Origin: Calditenuis sp032249575 | GTDB taxonomy: Archaea > Thermoproteota > Nitrososphaeria_A > Caldarchaeales > Calditenuaceae | Direction of reading: 5' to 3' | Length of the DNA stretch: 16,625 bases | Assembly: GCA_032249575.1 (NCBI GenBank) | Contig: JAVVHL010000018.1 | Location: 1 to 16,625 of the forward strand | Shown here: piece after piece, positions 6,778 to 13,506 of the stretch | Numbering within the stretch: the first letter of the stretch is position 1 | Layout: every line of letters starts with the position of its first letter | Translations under genes and position numbers: made by a program | Notes under the pieces: generated by a model | What the model was told of the DNA's origin: nothing | The model's input: the letters and a program-made list of their open reading frames with translations, nothing else | Databases searched by the model: none

Positions 6778-7734
6778 TCAGATCCAGCGCCAGACCGAAT
6801 AGATTAGGTGGAGGAGCGCGGCCTCGGTGTGCATCCTGTTCTCGGCCTGATCGTACATCACCGACCTCGGGCCGTCGGCGACCGAAGGCTCCACCTCCTC
6901 TCCTCTCTTCACGGGCATGCAGTGCATGAACCTGGCGTCGGGAGAGGCCTTCGACATGAGCTGCTCGGTCACCCTGTACCTCGGCAGGAAGGCCCTCATC
7001 CTCTCCTGGGCCTCGGCCTCGAAGCCCATCGAGACGAAGACGTCGGTGTAGACGAAGTCCGCACCCCTCACGGCCTCCTCTGGGTCCTCGGTGAAGGTGA
7101 GCCTCGAGCCTGTCTCCTCAGCGACCCGCTCGGCCTTCTTCCTCTCCTCTTCAGGAATCCAATAGCCCTTCGGAGAAGCTATGGCGAAGTCGGTGCCTGT
7201 GAGGGCGCATGCCTGCATCAGAGAGGTCGCGACGTTGTTCCCGTCACCGACGAAGGCGACCTTCACCCCCTCGAACCTGCCCTTCAGTTCGTAGACCGTC
7301 ATGAGGTCTGCGAGGGCCTGGCACGGATGGTGCCTGTCGGAGAGGGCGTTGATCACTGGGACCCTCGAGTTCTCGGCGAGCTCGAGGAGGTCTGCGTGCC
7401 TCCTAACCCTGCAGACGAGGCCGTCGACGTACCTCGATAGGACCCTTCCGACGTCGTAGACCGGTTCGCCGCGGGCCAGCTGGAGGTCGTTCGCTGAGAG
7501 GTAGTCGAAGGTCCCTCCGAGCCTGGAGATGGCAGAAGTGAAGGAGACGCGGGTCCTAGTCGAGGGCTTCTCGAAGAGGAGCGCGATGAACCTCCCCTTG
7601 AGGGATCCTGATGGGTAGCCGGAGCGCTTGAACTCCACTGCTGTCCTGATGACCTCGATGAACTCCTCCCTTTTGAGATCGTACACCTCGAGGAAGTGCC
7701 TCGAACCCGCCAACTCTCGCCCCTCAGCCCTCAA
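6778..7734 (-). CDS. argF: Ornithine carbamoyltransferase
   Basis: This enzyme joins carbamoyl phosphate and ornithine to make citrulline in arginine biosynthesis. All key family motifs are visible: carbamoyl-phosphate site FEKPSTRTR (54-62), second phosphate/substrate motif DRHHPCQALADL (133-144), ornithine-side DVFVSMG (231-237, usually DVWxSMG) and HCMPVKRG (271-278). The 318-residue length is normal. The start is doubtful: TTG 7734 gives this length, while TTG 7713 is better placed behind a TGAGGGG sequence and would remove seven residues; no ATG is available. It is divergent from the first gene of the provirus-like region, so it marks the left chromosomal flank of that region. Confidence 0.95.
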   Translation of the reverse strand: MRAEGRELAGSRHFLEVYDLKREEFIEVIRTAVEFKRSGYPSGSLKGRFIALLFEKPSTRTRVSFTSAISRLGGTFDYLSANDLQLARGEPVYDVGRVLSRYVDGLVCRVRRHADLLELAENSRVPVINALSDRHHPCQALADLMTVYELKGRFEGVKVAFVGDGNNVATSLMQACALTGTDFAIASPKGYWIPEEERKKAERVAEETGSRLTFTEDPEEAVRGADFVYTDVFVSMGFEAEAQERMRAFLPRYRVTEQLMSKASPDARFMHCMPVKRGEEVEPSVADGPRSVMYDQAENRMHTEAALLHLIYSVWRWI

Positions 7735-7801
7735 GCGATGTAATGGATGTTATGTCGACCACTCGGTCCACGTTCAGATTCGGTAAGGCGTGGGTCTCTC
7801 A

Positions 7802-7809
7802 GCTTATCT
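7802..7809 (+). promoter_or_regulatory. TATA-like box for the 7834 RHH gene
   Basis: GCTTATCT lies 25-32 nt before ATG 7834, the spacing of a leaderless archaeal promoter. This supports ATG 7834 over the upstream in-frame ATG at 7747. Confidence 0.4.
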
Positions 7810-7833
7810 CGGAGCGACCCCGACCGACGCAGG

Positions 7834-8004
7834 ATGAGCAGCCGGCTCCGTGCCCTTACGGTCAGGCTCCCAGAGCCCTACCTCGAGTCCCTTGAGGAGC
7901 TGGTCAGGTCAGGGGTCTACGTCAGCGTCGCCGAGGCGATCAGGATGGCGGTCCGCGATCTGATCTCCCGTGAGGGTCATCTGGGGAGGTGCAAAGAGGG
8001 GTGA
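7834..8004 (+). CDS. CopG/RHH-type DNA-binding protein
   Basis: This 56-residue protein shows the complete ribbon-helix-helix pattern: strand LRALTVRLPEPYLESLEELV, then helix-turn-helix SVAEAIRMAVRDLI. RHH dimers bind DNA through the N-terminal strand and usually act as autoregulatory repressors. An upstream in-frame ATG at 7747 would add 29 Arg/Ser-rich residues that do not look like protein, and the TATA-like box fits 7834, so I use the internal start. It is the first gene of the provirus-like region and is probably co-transcribed with the next gene, whose ATG is 12 nt downstream. By analogy it may control the element, but no operator could be identified. Confidence 0.75.
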   Translation: MSSRLRALTVRLPEPYLESLEELVRSGVYVSVAEAIRMAVRDLISREGHLGRCKEG

Positions 8005-8015
8005 CGTCGCCACTG

Positions 8016-8432
8016 ATGGTGGAGGAAGTGGAGGGCGCGCTGAACGGCGTGCTCGAGAGGCTGAAAGGAGAGGGCTTGATCGCGGCCGTCCTCAGATCAG
8101 GCAACGCGCCTGTCTTCCCGAGGGCATACGTGATGCTGAGGACCGTCGAGATCTCAACGAGGTCAATAGGCGGGTCCTCAACGCGGTCGAGCCAGGAGTA
8201 CGAGCTGGTCTTCGAGGGTCTAGGTGCCGACCCCATCGAGCAGTACGGCAAGGTGCTGAGGGCGGCCCTCAGGGCCTACGAGCTGATCAGGCAGGACCCG
8301 ACGCTGGGGTTGTCCGGTGCCGACGTCCTCGCCTCTCCAGTCGAGCTGCGTCGTACCGATTACGTGGACCAGGGTAGGAGGGCGATCGTCCTCTCGATGA
8401 CGGTCCGCGTCTCCGTCGAGTCGACCCCCTGA
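8016..8432 (+). CDS. Hypothetical protein, possible phage tail-terminator/neck-like protein
   Basis: This 138-residue protein has a leading helix (VEEVEGALNGVLERLKGEGL), a strand-rich middle with YELVFEGLGADP, a helix (KVLRAALRAYELIRQ), then DPTLGLSGADVLASPVELRR and a closing strand RAIVLSMTVRVSVE. That order, including a late 'DPTLG' loop and an alternating hydrophobic final strand, resembles tail-terminator or tail-completion proteins of long-tailed viruses; I cannot confirm it without a profile search. ATG 8016 is chosen because GAGGGGTGA lies about 11 nt upstream; GTG 7989 and GTG 8001 are in-frame alternatives. Its last 146 nt overlap the convergent reverse-strand membrane protein gene. 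Confidence 0.6.
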   Translation: MVEEVEGALNGVLERLKGEGLIAAVLRSGNAPVFPRAYVMLRTVEISTRSIGGSSTRSSQEYELVFEGLGADPIEQYGKVLRAALRAYELIRQDPTLGLSGADVLASPVELRRTDYVDQGRRAIVLSMTVRVSVESTP

Positions 8433-8865
8433 ACCTTTTCCCGAGCATCAACCTGAGGGCTGCGGAGAGGCCGAGCAACGAGAGGCCGAGCGGTAGCAGC
8501 AGAGGCGCTGCAACCCTGAAGTCCCTCCTCGAGTAGGTCAGAAGCCCTATCCCCAATCCGTAGAAGATGCCAGCCGCGGCGACGACCTTCCGCACCACTA
8601 AGTCCCTTTCCGAGTAGGCCGCATACGCCGCAACGACCGCAAGAATTACCGCTCCGCCGAAGGCCAACAAGGCCTCAGGAGCCCTGAACCGGACCGTGAC
8701 CCTGTGCTCGCCCGGATCGGTTGGAACCTCTCCCAATCCGGGGACGTAGACGTAACTCGAAGGAGGCGAGGTGGTCAGCACCACATCAGGTGCGGTGAGG
8801 GTGAAGGCCGCCGTCAGCGCTGTCACAGCAAGGATCGACAGCGTAAGGACAGCGATGCCCCTCAT
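8287..8865 (-). CDS. Hypothetical secreted/multi-pass membrane protein
   Basis: This is the last gene of a five-gene reverse-strand operon. Residues 1-23 form a signal peptide or anchor, residues 24-62 are a short extracytoplasmic segment rich in Pro, Ser and Tyr, and three hydrophobic helices follow at about 64-83, 90-110 and 118-138. From residue about 143 the sequence becomes extremely Arg/Ser/Pro-rich and overlaps the opposite-strand gene ending at 8432. This tail may be real, or the gene may have run on after losing its original stop. Its ATG overlaps the TGA of the upstream gene (ATGA). Function is not recognised; a lysis or envelope role is conceivable only from context. Confidence 0.6.
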   Translation of the reverse strand: MRGIAVLTLSILAVTALTAAFTLTAPDVVLTTSPPSSYVYVPGLGEVPTDPGEHRVTVRFRAPEALLAFGGAVILAVVAAYAAYSERDLVVRKVVAAAGIFYGLGIGLLTYSRRDFRVAAPLLLPLGLSLLGLSAALRLMLGKRFRGSTRRRRGPSSRGRSPSYPGPRNRYDAARLERRGRRHRTTPASGPA

Positions 8866-9146
8866 CGCTCACCACCCAAGCTTTGCAGGAAGGCCCTCAG
8901 CAGGTCCCTCGTCAGCGTTGTCGCTCCTCCTACCAGCAACAGGTCCTCGATCCCGAGGTCCCTGAGGTCAAGGCCCATGCCTCCCGCTATCGCTCCGATC
9001 AGCGCGCCGAGCAGGACCGTTCGGAGGAACTTCGCAGGAGCGAAACCCTCCCTCCTCCTCGACTTCAGGTAACCTGCGCCTGCGAAGACTGAGGCGTAGA
9101 GCGCTCCGTAAAGGGCCGACGAAAGCTCCAGCGAGACCGTCACCAT
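8862..9146 (-). CDS. Small membrane protein, holin-like by topology
   Basis: This 94-residue protein has one hydrophobic segment at about 8-27, a cationic linker (YLKSRRREGFAPAKF), a second glycine-rich hydrophobic segment at about 41-58 and possibly a third weak one at 66-78, ending in a short charged tail. Size and topology are like phage holins or other small pore proteins; this is inference, not homology. I chose ATG 9146 over further upstream starts because the protein-like hydrophobic sequence begins there and the ATG overlaps the stop of the zinc-ribbon gene by 7 nt (ATGGTGA). It overlaps the next gene by ATGA. Confidence 0.6.
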   Translation of the reverse strand: MVTVSLELSSALYGALYASVFAGAGYLKSRRREGFAPAKFLRTVLLGALIGAIAGGMGLDLRDLGIEDLLLVGGATTLTRDLLRAFLQSLGGER

Positions 9147-9343
9147 CTCCTCCACCTCGGTCTCGTGCGCGGGGTCGTCCTGACGCGGTTTCCGCAGCAA
9201 GGGCAGACGAGCGCTCCGTCCCTTTCCTCACAGTGCTCCCTCTGAATTGCGATCGAGCAAGCCGTGCACCAGAAGTATCCCAAAGCGTACCTCGCCCTCC
9301 TCGAGGACCCATCTATCCCATCGCAGAGGCTCCTGCACCTCAT
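9140..9343 (-). CDS. Small CPCC zinc-ribbon protein
   Basis: This 67-residue protein contains eight cysteines: Cys3 and Cys7, CTAC at 26-29, Cys38, and CPCC at 47-50. It continues as GNRVRTTPRTRPRW, a basic tail. The CxxC / CPCCG-x-R(L/V)RTxPR pattern matches a family of tiny zinc-binding proteins I associate with Thaumarchaeota-type genomes and their mobile elements; their function is unknown. The same frame extends to 9574, but the upstream part is a low-complexity shadow of the next gene. ATG 9343 overlaps the TGA of the upstream membrane protein gene (ATGA) and its own stop overlaps the next start, so it fits precisely in the operon. DNA or RNA binding is plausible. Confidence 0.75.
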   Translation of the reverse strand: MRCRSLCDGIDGSSRRARYALGYFWCTACSIAIQREHCEERDGALVCPCCGNRVRTTPRTRPRWRRW

Positions 9344-9564
9344 CCCCTCAACGACCTCCTGGCCCTCCTGAGCATCTCGCCGAGCGAGAGGCCTCCGCCG
9401 AAGCTGCCGACGAGCGTAGCCTCCAACACCCTCCCCGCCATCAGCAGGACCACGAAGGCACCGGCCAGGACCAGCGCCAGCATCCCGAGCCAGTCCTCGA
9501 CCTCTACCTTGACCGTCAGGGCCCTTCCGTTCCTCCTGACAGTCAGCTTCCCCTCCCTCCTCAA
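9340..9564 (-). CDS. Small single-pass membrane protein, hypothetical
   Basis: This 74-residue protein has a cationic N-terminus with two short predicted strands (KLTVRRNGRALTVKVEVE), a hydrophobic helix at about 25-43, a glycine-rich stretch (SFGGGLSLGEML) and a strongly basic C-terminus (RRARRSLRG). It belongs to the compact reverse-strand operon: ATG 9564 overlaps the upstream connector-like gene's TGA, and its own TGA overlaps the zinc-ribbon gene's ATG. No family was recognised. An envelope-associated or virion-membrane role would be only a guess. Confidence 0.6.
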   Translation of the reverse strand: MRREGKLTVRRNGRALTVKVEVEDWLGMLALVLAGAFVVLLMAGRVLEATLVGSFGGGLSLGEMLRRARRSLRG

Positions 9565-9893
9565 TCCGTCTCACCCGTCAGCTCTATCCCTGCCCTGTTC
9601 CTGAGCTCCTCGGAGAAGGTCCTCAGCTCCTCCCTGACGAGCCGCATGTAGTTCGCCGCGTCCTCCCTCCTCTGGGACCTCCAGGCGATGAAGAGGAGCG
9701 ACGCAACAGTTGAAGACAGCTTCCTGACCCTTGCAGGAGGCTCCTCGAGAGGAGTCCTGATGCCGTTGGCCTCGAGGATCGCGTCTATCAGCGCATCCGC
9801 CTCCTCGATGAAGGAAGCTATCGTCCTGTCGTGGGACGTGTCGCTCACGTCAATCCCGACCCTTATCTTCACCTCCTCCACAGACCCGTACAT
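9561..9893 (-). CDS. Phage head-tail connector-like protein (gp6/DUF1320-type)
   Basis: This 110-residue, mostly helical protein begins SVEEVKIRVGIDVSDTSHDRTIASFIEEADALIDAIL, has a Pro-containing turn (PLEEPPARVRKLSSTVASLLF) and ends in a long helix with EDAANYMRLVREELRTF. This helix-turn order and the 'ADALID..L' and 'PP..V..L....A..L' spacing are typical of head-completion adaptors such as HK97 gp6 / SPP1 gp15-like proteins that join the portal to the tail. Sequence-only recognition is moderate. The frame is open to 9962, but ATG 9893 is preferred because the TATA-like box is 40-47 nt upstream of it and the preceding residues are not protein-like. It leads the five-gene reverse operon. Unusually, it points away from the terminase genes. 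Confidence 0.65.
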   Translation of the reverse strand: MYGSVEEVKIRVGIDVSDTSHDRTIASFIEEADALIDAILEANGIRTPLEEPPARVRKLSSTVASLLFIAWRSQRREDAANYMRLVREELRTFSEELRNRAGIELTGETD

Positions 9894-9932
9894 CGCTGTA
9901 AGATCTGGAACAGCTCCCGTATTGCTGCTCGG

Positions 9933-9940
9933 ATTAAAAA
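9933..9940 (-). promoter_or_regulatory. TATA-like box for the reverse-strand operon
   Basis: On the reverse strand this reads TTTTTAAT, 40-47 nt before ATG 9893. It lies in the 128-nt divergent intergenic region, the most A/T-rich stretch nearby, and probably drives the connector-like/membrane/zinc-ribbon operon. A weaker element TGTAATTCTA at 9991-10000 could serve the forward gene at 10022. Confidence 0.5.
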
Positions 9941-10021
9941 CAGAATTGTCGCAGAAAATCAAACAGCAAGTCCTGCAAGAATCGCTATCCTGTAATTCTA
10001 TCGAGGACTTGATTCGAGACG

Positions 10022-10372
10022 ATGCGCAAAGGGGTCAGGCAGGTCTTGAGGTCGCTGAAGGAGGGAGAGCTGATAGTGGTGAGGTGGTACGACGCCTGCA
10101 CTTGGAGGGACGTACCCAACAGCATGAGGAACCCGAAGAGGGTCGACAGCCCGATCGTCTCGGTGGGAGCTTACGGAGGGCTCGTCAGGGGGGAGAGGCT
10201 GACGTACCTGAGGCTCGTGGTGGAGAGGAAGCCCGACAACAGCGACATCACGTACATTCCCCTTGCGCTGATAGACTCGATCGAGAGGGGCGTGATGAAC
10301 TTCCCGAAGAAGGAGGTGAGGAACTACGCCCAGATCCAGAGGTGGTTCGGGGATGAGGAGGGCTGGGACTGA
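10022..10372 (+). CDS. Hypothetical protein, probable small beta-barrel
   Basis: This 116-residue protein opens the forward terminase transcript. It is strand-rich: GELIVVRWYDACTWRDVP, then SPIVSVGAYGGLVRGERLTYLRLVVERKP, and ITYIPLALIDSIERG, a layout like an SH3- or Sm-like barrel that ends with a basic/aromatic helix (KKEVRNYAQIQRWF). Small barrels of this kind recur in archaeal proviruses near packaging genes, but I cannot name a family. ATG 10022 is the first start after the divergent promoter region. Its 3' end overlaps the next gene by 20 nt, so the two are probably translationally coupled. A role in packaging or regulation is only implied by position. Confidence 0.6.
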   Translation: MRKGVRQVLRSLKEGELIVVRWYDACTWRDVPNSMRNPKRVDSPIVSVGAYGGLVRGERLTYLRLVVERKPDNSDITYIPLALIDSIERGVMNFPKKEVRNYAQIQRWFGDEEGWD

Positions 10373-10691
10373 GGGTCAGGCCGGGATAAGGGAGCTCGAG
10401 AGGCGGATCGTCCGCATAGGCGAGGGAATCCGGAGGCTCCAGCGGAAGGCCGAAAGGGCGTCAACGGGTAAGGAGTGGGACCAGCTCGAGGAGGAGGTCT
10501 GGAGGGTCGTCAGGGAGGCCTACGAGCAGTCCGTCGAGGCGAGGAGGCGGAGGGACCAGAAGGCCTCCCAGGCCTACCTCGGGATAGCGCTGAAGGGGCT
10601 AGACCTCCTTAGCAGGATCAGGCGCGAGCGGGAGGTGGCCGAACTGAGGGCCCTGGCAGAGGATCTGGCGCGAAGCGAGGAGGGGAGATGA
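10353..10691 (+). CDS. Putative terminase small subunit (TerS-like helical protein)
   Basis: This 112-residue protein is almost entirely helical and highly charged. It has a coiled-coil-like segment at about residues 14-60 and a C-terminal pattern ASQAYLGIALKGLDLLSRI followed by an acidic/basic helix. The 'YLGIALKALELL' type of segment and position immediately before terL are typical of the oligomerisation region of small terminases, which recognise viral DNA and load the large subunit. No clear N-terminal helix-turn-helix is visible, so the call is by size, composition and context. ATG 10353 lies inside the preceding gene (20-nt overlap), and its TGA overlaps the terL ATG (ATGA), so translation is coupled. 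Confidence 0.55.
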   Translation: MRRAGTEGQAGIRELERRIVRIGEGIRRLQRKAERASTGKEWDQLEEEVWRVVREAYEQSVEARRRRDQKASQAYLGIALKGLDLLSRIRREREVAELRALAEDLARSEEGR

Positions 10692-12010
10692 TGGGGCCGC
10701 CGGGATACTTCAGCAGGGCTTCGCTCTACAGGAGACTCCTCGAGCTCAAGCGGGAGAGGGAAGCTGCGGCGACGAAAATACCGAGCGATCCGGTCGAGTT
10801 CGCCGTCTCCGTCCTGGACTGGAGGCCCTTCCCGTACCAGGAGGAGCTGCTGGCCGACGAGGGCAAAAGGATCTGCGTCTGTGCGGGCCGCCAGACGGGT
10901 AAGTCCACGACCGTGGCCGTCAAGGCCCTGCACTTCGCCCTCTCGAGGCCCAACGCGAGGGTGCTCCTCGTGGCGCCGACCCTCAGGCAGAGCCTGAACC
11001 TCCTCGAGAAGGTCTCCGATTTCGTCAGGAGCTCACGGGTCTGCGCGAGGCTACTCAGGAGGAAGACGAGGACCGAAGTCTCCTTCAGGAACGGCAGCAG
11101 GGTTGTGGCCCTCCCATCTGGGACGCTCGGAAACACGATCAGGGGCCTGACGGCCGACTTAGTGATCGTGGACGAGGCCGCCTTCGTCCCTGAGAGGGTG
11201 ATAACCGACGTGCTGATGCCCCAGATAGCCACGACGGAGGGCAGCTTCTGGATGATCAGCACTCCTTGGGACAAGAACCACGTCTTCTACCGATGCTTCA
11301 ACGATCCCAACTGGAGCTCGAGGAGGTGGCCAACGACCTACTGTCCCTTGGTCAGCCCCTCCTTCGTCGAGGAGCAGAGGAGGCTGATGGGCGAGGAGGC
11401 CTTCAGGCGCGAGATGCTCGCCGAGTTCGTCGACGACTCCGACAGCTTCTTCCCTTCAGACCTCATCAGGTCCTGCATCGAGGACTACCAGCCGCGTGAG
11501 CTCTCGGGAGGCAGGCTCTACGCCGGGTTCGACTGGGGAGGGAGGGCCGATCCGAACGCGGTCGCGGTCGTCGAGGTCAGGTCAGGCTCCGTGAGGTTGG
11601 TCCACACGGAGGCGTGGATGAGCGAGAGCTACACCTACTCGGTCGGCAGGGTCGTGGGGCTTTACAGGCAGATGGGCTTCGACCTAGCCCTCGAGGAGAT
11701 CGGTGCCGGGATACCCATCAGGGAGCAGCTGGAGTCTTACGGGATCAGGGTGATCGGGGTAGGACCGGGCGAGGTGGAGAAGGCGATGCTCGCGCTGAAG
11801 GTGCTGATGGAGGGAGGAAGGCTGAGGATGTACCTGGACGAGGCCCTGATCTCTTCCCTTCAGTCCGTGAAGTTCGAGCGGACTAGGAAAGGACGCTTGG
11901 TCTTCCACCACCCACAGGGGACTCGCGACGATCTCGCTAGGGCGCTAGCGCTGGCGTGCTACGCCTCGACCGTCGACTCGTCAGGGACCTACGCCGTTCC
12001 CCTCGGGTGA
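10688..12010 (+). CDS. terL: Phage terminase large subunit (ATPase-nuclease)
   Basis: TerL is the motor that pumps viral DNA into procapsids and cuts it. The 440-residue protein looks intact. The ATPase has a Q-like FPYQEELL at 48-55, Walker A GRQTGKST at 67-74, Walker B LVIVDEA at 158-164 with catalytic Glu163, and coupling motif ISTPW at 190-194. The RNase H-like nuclease follows, with Asp282 in YAGFDWGG, Glu336/Glu337 in LALEEIGAG and Asp414/Asp415 in TRDDLARALALA. All catalytic positions are kept, so it is either recently active or under selection. It overlaps the TerS-like gene by ATGA (a second ATG follows at 10691) and its stop overlaps the GTG of the ABC-GNAT gene. No portal or capsid gene follows, unlike standard caudovirus order. 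Confidence 0.95.
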   Translation: MMGPPGYFSRASLYRRLLELKREREAAATKIPSDPVEFAVSVLDWRPFPYQEELLADEGKRICVCAGRQTGKSTTVAVKALHFALSRPNARVLLVAPTLRQSLNLLEKVSDFVRSSRVCARLLRRKTRTEVSFRNGSRVVALPSGTLGNTIRGLTADLVIVDEAAFVPERVITDVLMPQIATTEGSFWMISTPWDKNHVFYRCFNDPNWSSRRWPTTYCPLVSPSFVEEQRRLMGEEAFRREMLAEFVDDSDSFFPSDLIRSCIEDYQPRELSGGRLYAGFDWGGRADPNAVAVVEVRSGSVRLVHTEAWMSESYTYSVGRVVGLYRQMGFDLALEEIGAGIPIREQLESYGIRVIGVGPGEVEKAMLALKVLMEGGRLRMYLDEALISSLQSVKFERTRKGRLVFHHPQGTRDDLARALALACYASTVDSSGTYAVPLG

Positions 12011-13506
12011 GAAGGTTGCTGCTCGCCCTCAGGGACGTCGTCTCAGAGCCTGAGAGGGAGGAGAGGAGGTCCTTCAGGCTCAGCAGGTCCTTCGAATCGA
12101 GCGCACCCCATACAGCGAGGGTCCTGGAGGTCCACAAGGCCTTCGGCATCGGCATAGGGAGGAGGGAGCACGTGATCTACAGGGACCTGTTGGTGGACGT
12201 GGATCCCGGCGACGTGGTATACATCACCGGCGAGAGCGGCGGAGGGAAATCGCTCCTCCTCAGGGACATCGAGGCGGGGCTCCGCAGGCACAGCGAGTTC
12301 AGGCCGGTCCTGAACTTCAGCTCGATTGAGGTCGATCCGAAAGAGAGGGTCATCGAAGGTGTTGGGAGAGATGTCGCAGAGGCGATAGAGGTCCTATCGG
12401 CAGTCGGGCTCGGAGAGGCCTACCTCTTCCTCAGAAGGTACTCGGAGCTGAGCGACGGCCAGAAGTTCAGGTACAGGATGGCGAAGGCCCTCGCCGAGAA
12501 CCCGAAGACCCTCATCATAGACGAGTTCTGCTCGAACCTGGACAGGACGACGGCAAAGGTCCTCGCGTTCCTGACGCAGAGGTGGTGCAGGAGGAGGGGA
12601 ATCACGCTGGTCGTCGCCACGGCTCACGAAGACCTCGTTGAAGACCTAGGGCCTGACGTCCTGGTGGTCAAGAGGTTCGGCTCATCGGCTGAGGTGCGTT
12701 ACGACTTGCCTCGTCCTGAGAGGTGCTCTTTGATGAAATCGCTCAAAATAGAGAAGGGCACCATCGAGGATTACAACGCGCTGAAGGAACTCCACTACAG
12801 GAGCAGGCATCCGGGTGCGGTGAGGGCTGTTTACAGGGCCGTGATAGGCGAGGAGCTGGCGGGCGTCATAGTCTACACGGCACCTCATCCTGTCCTCAGG
12901 CCGAGGAACGCCGCTCTTCCGTTCCTGAGAGATATGATGAGGGAGGGCATGAGCGGTTACCTCCGGTGGATCAACGAGCACTTCGTCAGGATCTCGAGGG
13001 TGATCGTGCACCCCAAGTTCAGGGGAATAGGCGTCGCGGTGGAGCTGGTGAGGCAGACGCTTCCGCTCGAGGGAAGGCCCTACGTCGAGACGCTGGCCGT
13101 GATGGCTAGGTTCAACCCCTTCTTCGAGAGGGCAGGGATGCTCAGGGTCTCTGCAGAGGTCGACCGTGAGAGGATGGGGACGCTAAAGTCGGCCTACAGG
13201 ATCCTGGAGGGACTGGGAGCGAGGGAGCACGTGCTGCTCGACCCGGAGCTCTTCAGGCGCTGGTACAGGAACCTCTCGAGGGGTGAGAAGAGGAAGGTGC
13301 GGGAGGCCCTCAGGACCGTGGGCGAGTACTGGAGGCGTGAAGGAGGTCGAAGGAGGCTTCCGTTGGAGAGGGCCGCATCGAGGCTCGTCATGCTGCTCAA
13401 CCCTCCCGAGTACCTGATCTGGAAGAACCCGGATCCGGAGTACTCGGATTACCCGGAGCCGCTCGGAGCGGTCACTTCCCTTCCTTCTCGCCTATCATCC
13501 TCTTGA
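12007..13506 (+). CDS. ABC-type ATPase fused to GNAT acyltransferase (COG2401-like)
   Basis: This 499-residue fusion has an ABC ATPase in the N-terminal half: Walker A GESGGGKS (75-82), signature ELSDGQKFR (147-155), Walker B TLIIDEF (168-174) and an ATAH switch histidine (207). There is no transmembrane domain, so it is not a transporter. The second half, from about residue 250, is GNAT-like with the acetyl-CoA motif RVIVHPKFRGIGVAVEL (331-347) and FNPFFERAGM (369-378), then a basic helical C-terminus. This architecture is known as COG2401 in archaea and has no established function. GTG 12007 (GTGA overlap with the terL stop) is preferred over an in-frame GTG at 11956. Tight coupling to TerL suggests a DNA-related job, possibly base modification. 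The 3' end overlaps the convergent RHH gene by 35 nt. Confidence 0.88.
   Translation: MRRLLLALRDVVSEPEREERRSFRLSRSFESSAPHTARVLEVHKAFGIGIGRREHVIYRDLLVDVDPGDVVYITGESGGGKSLLLRDIEAGLRRHSEFRPVLNFSSIEVDPKERVIEGVGRDVAEAIEVLSAVGLGEAYLFLRRYSELSDGQKFRYRMAKALAENPKTLIIDEFCSNLDRTTAKVLAFLTQRWCRRRGITLVVATAHEDLVEDLGPDVLVVKRFGSSAEVRYDLPRPERCSLMKSLKIEKGTIEDYNALKELHYRSRHPGAVRAVYRAVIGEELAGVIVYTAPHPVLRPRNAALPFLRDMMREGMSGYLRWINEHFVRISRVIVHPKFRGIGVAVELVRQTLPLEGRPYVETLAVMARFNPFFERAGMLRVSAEVDRERMGTLKSAYRILEGLGAREHVLLDPELFRRWYRNLSRGEKRKVREALRTVGEYWRREGGRRRLPLERAASRLVMLLNPPEYLIWKNPDPEYSDYPEPLGAVTSLPSRLSSS

Noticed and set aside
9344..9574. N-terminal extension of the zinc-ribbon gene up to 9574
   Set aside because: Gly/Arg-rich sequence that is an out-of-frame reading of the 74-residue membrane protein gene; ATG 9343 fits the overlap pattern.
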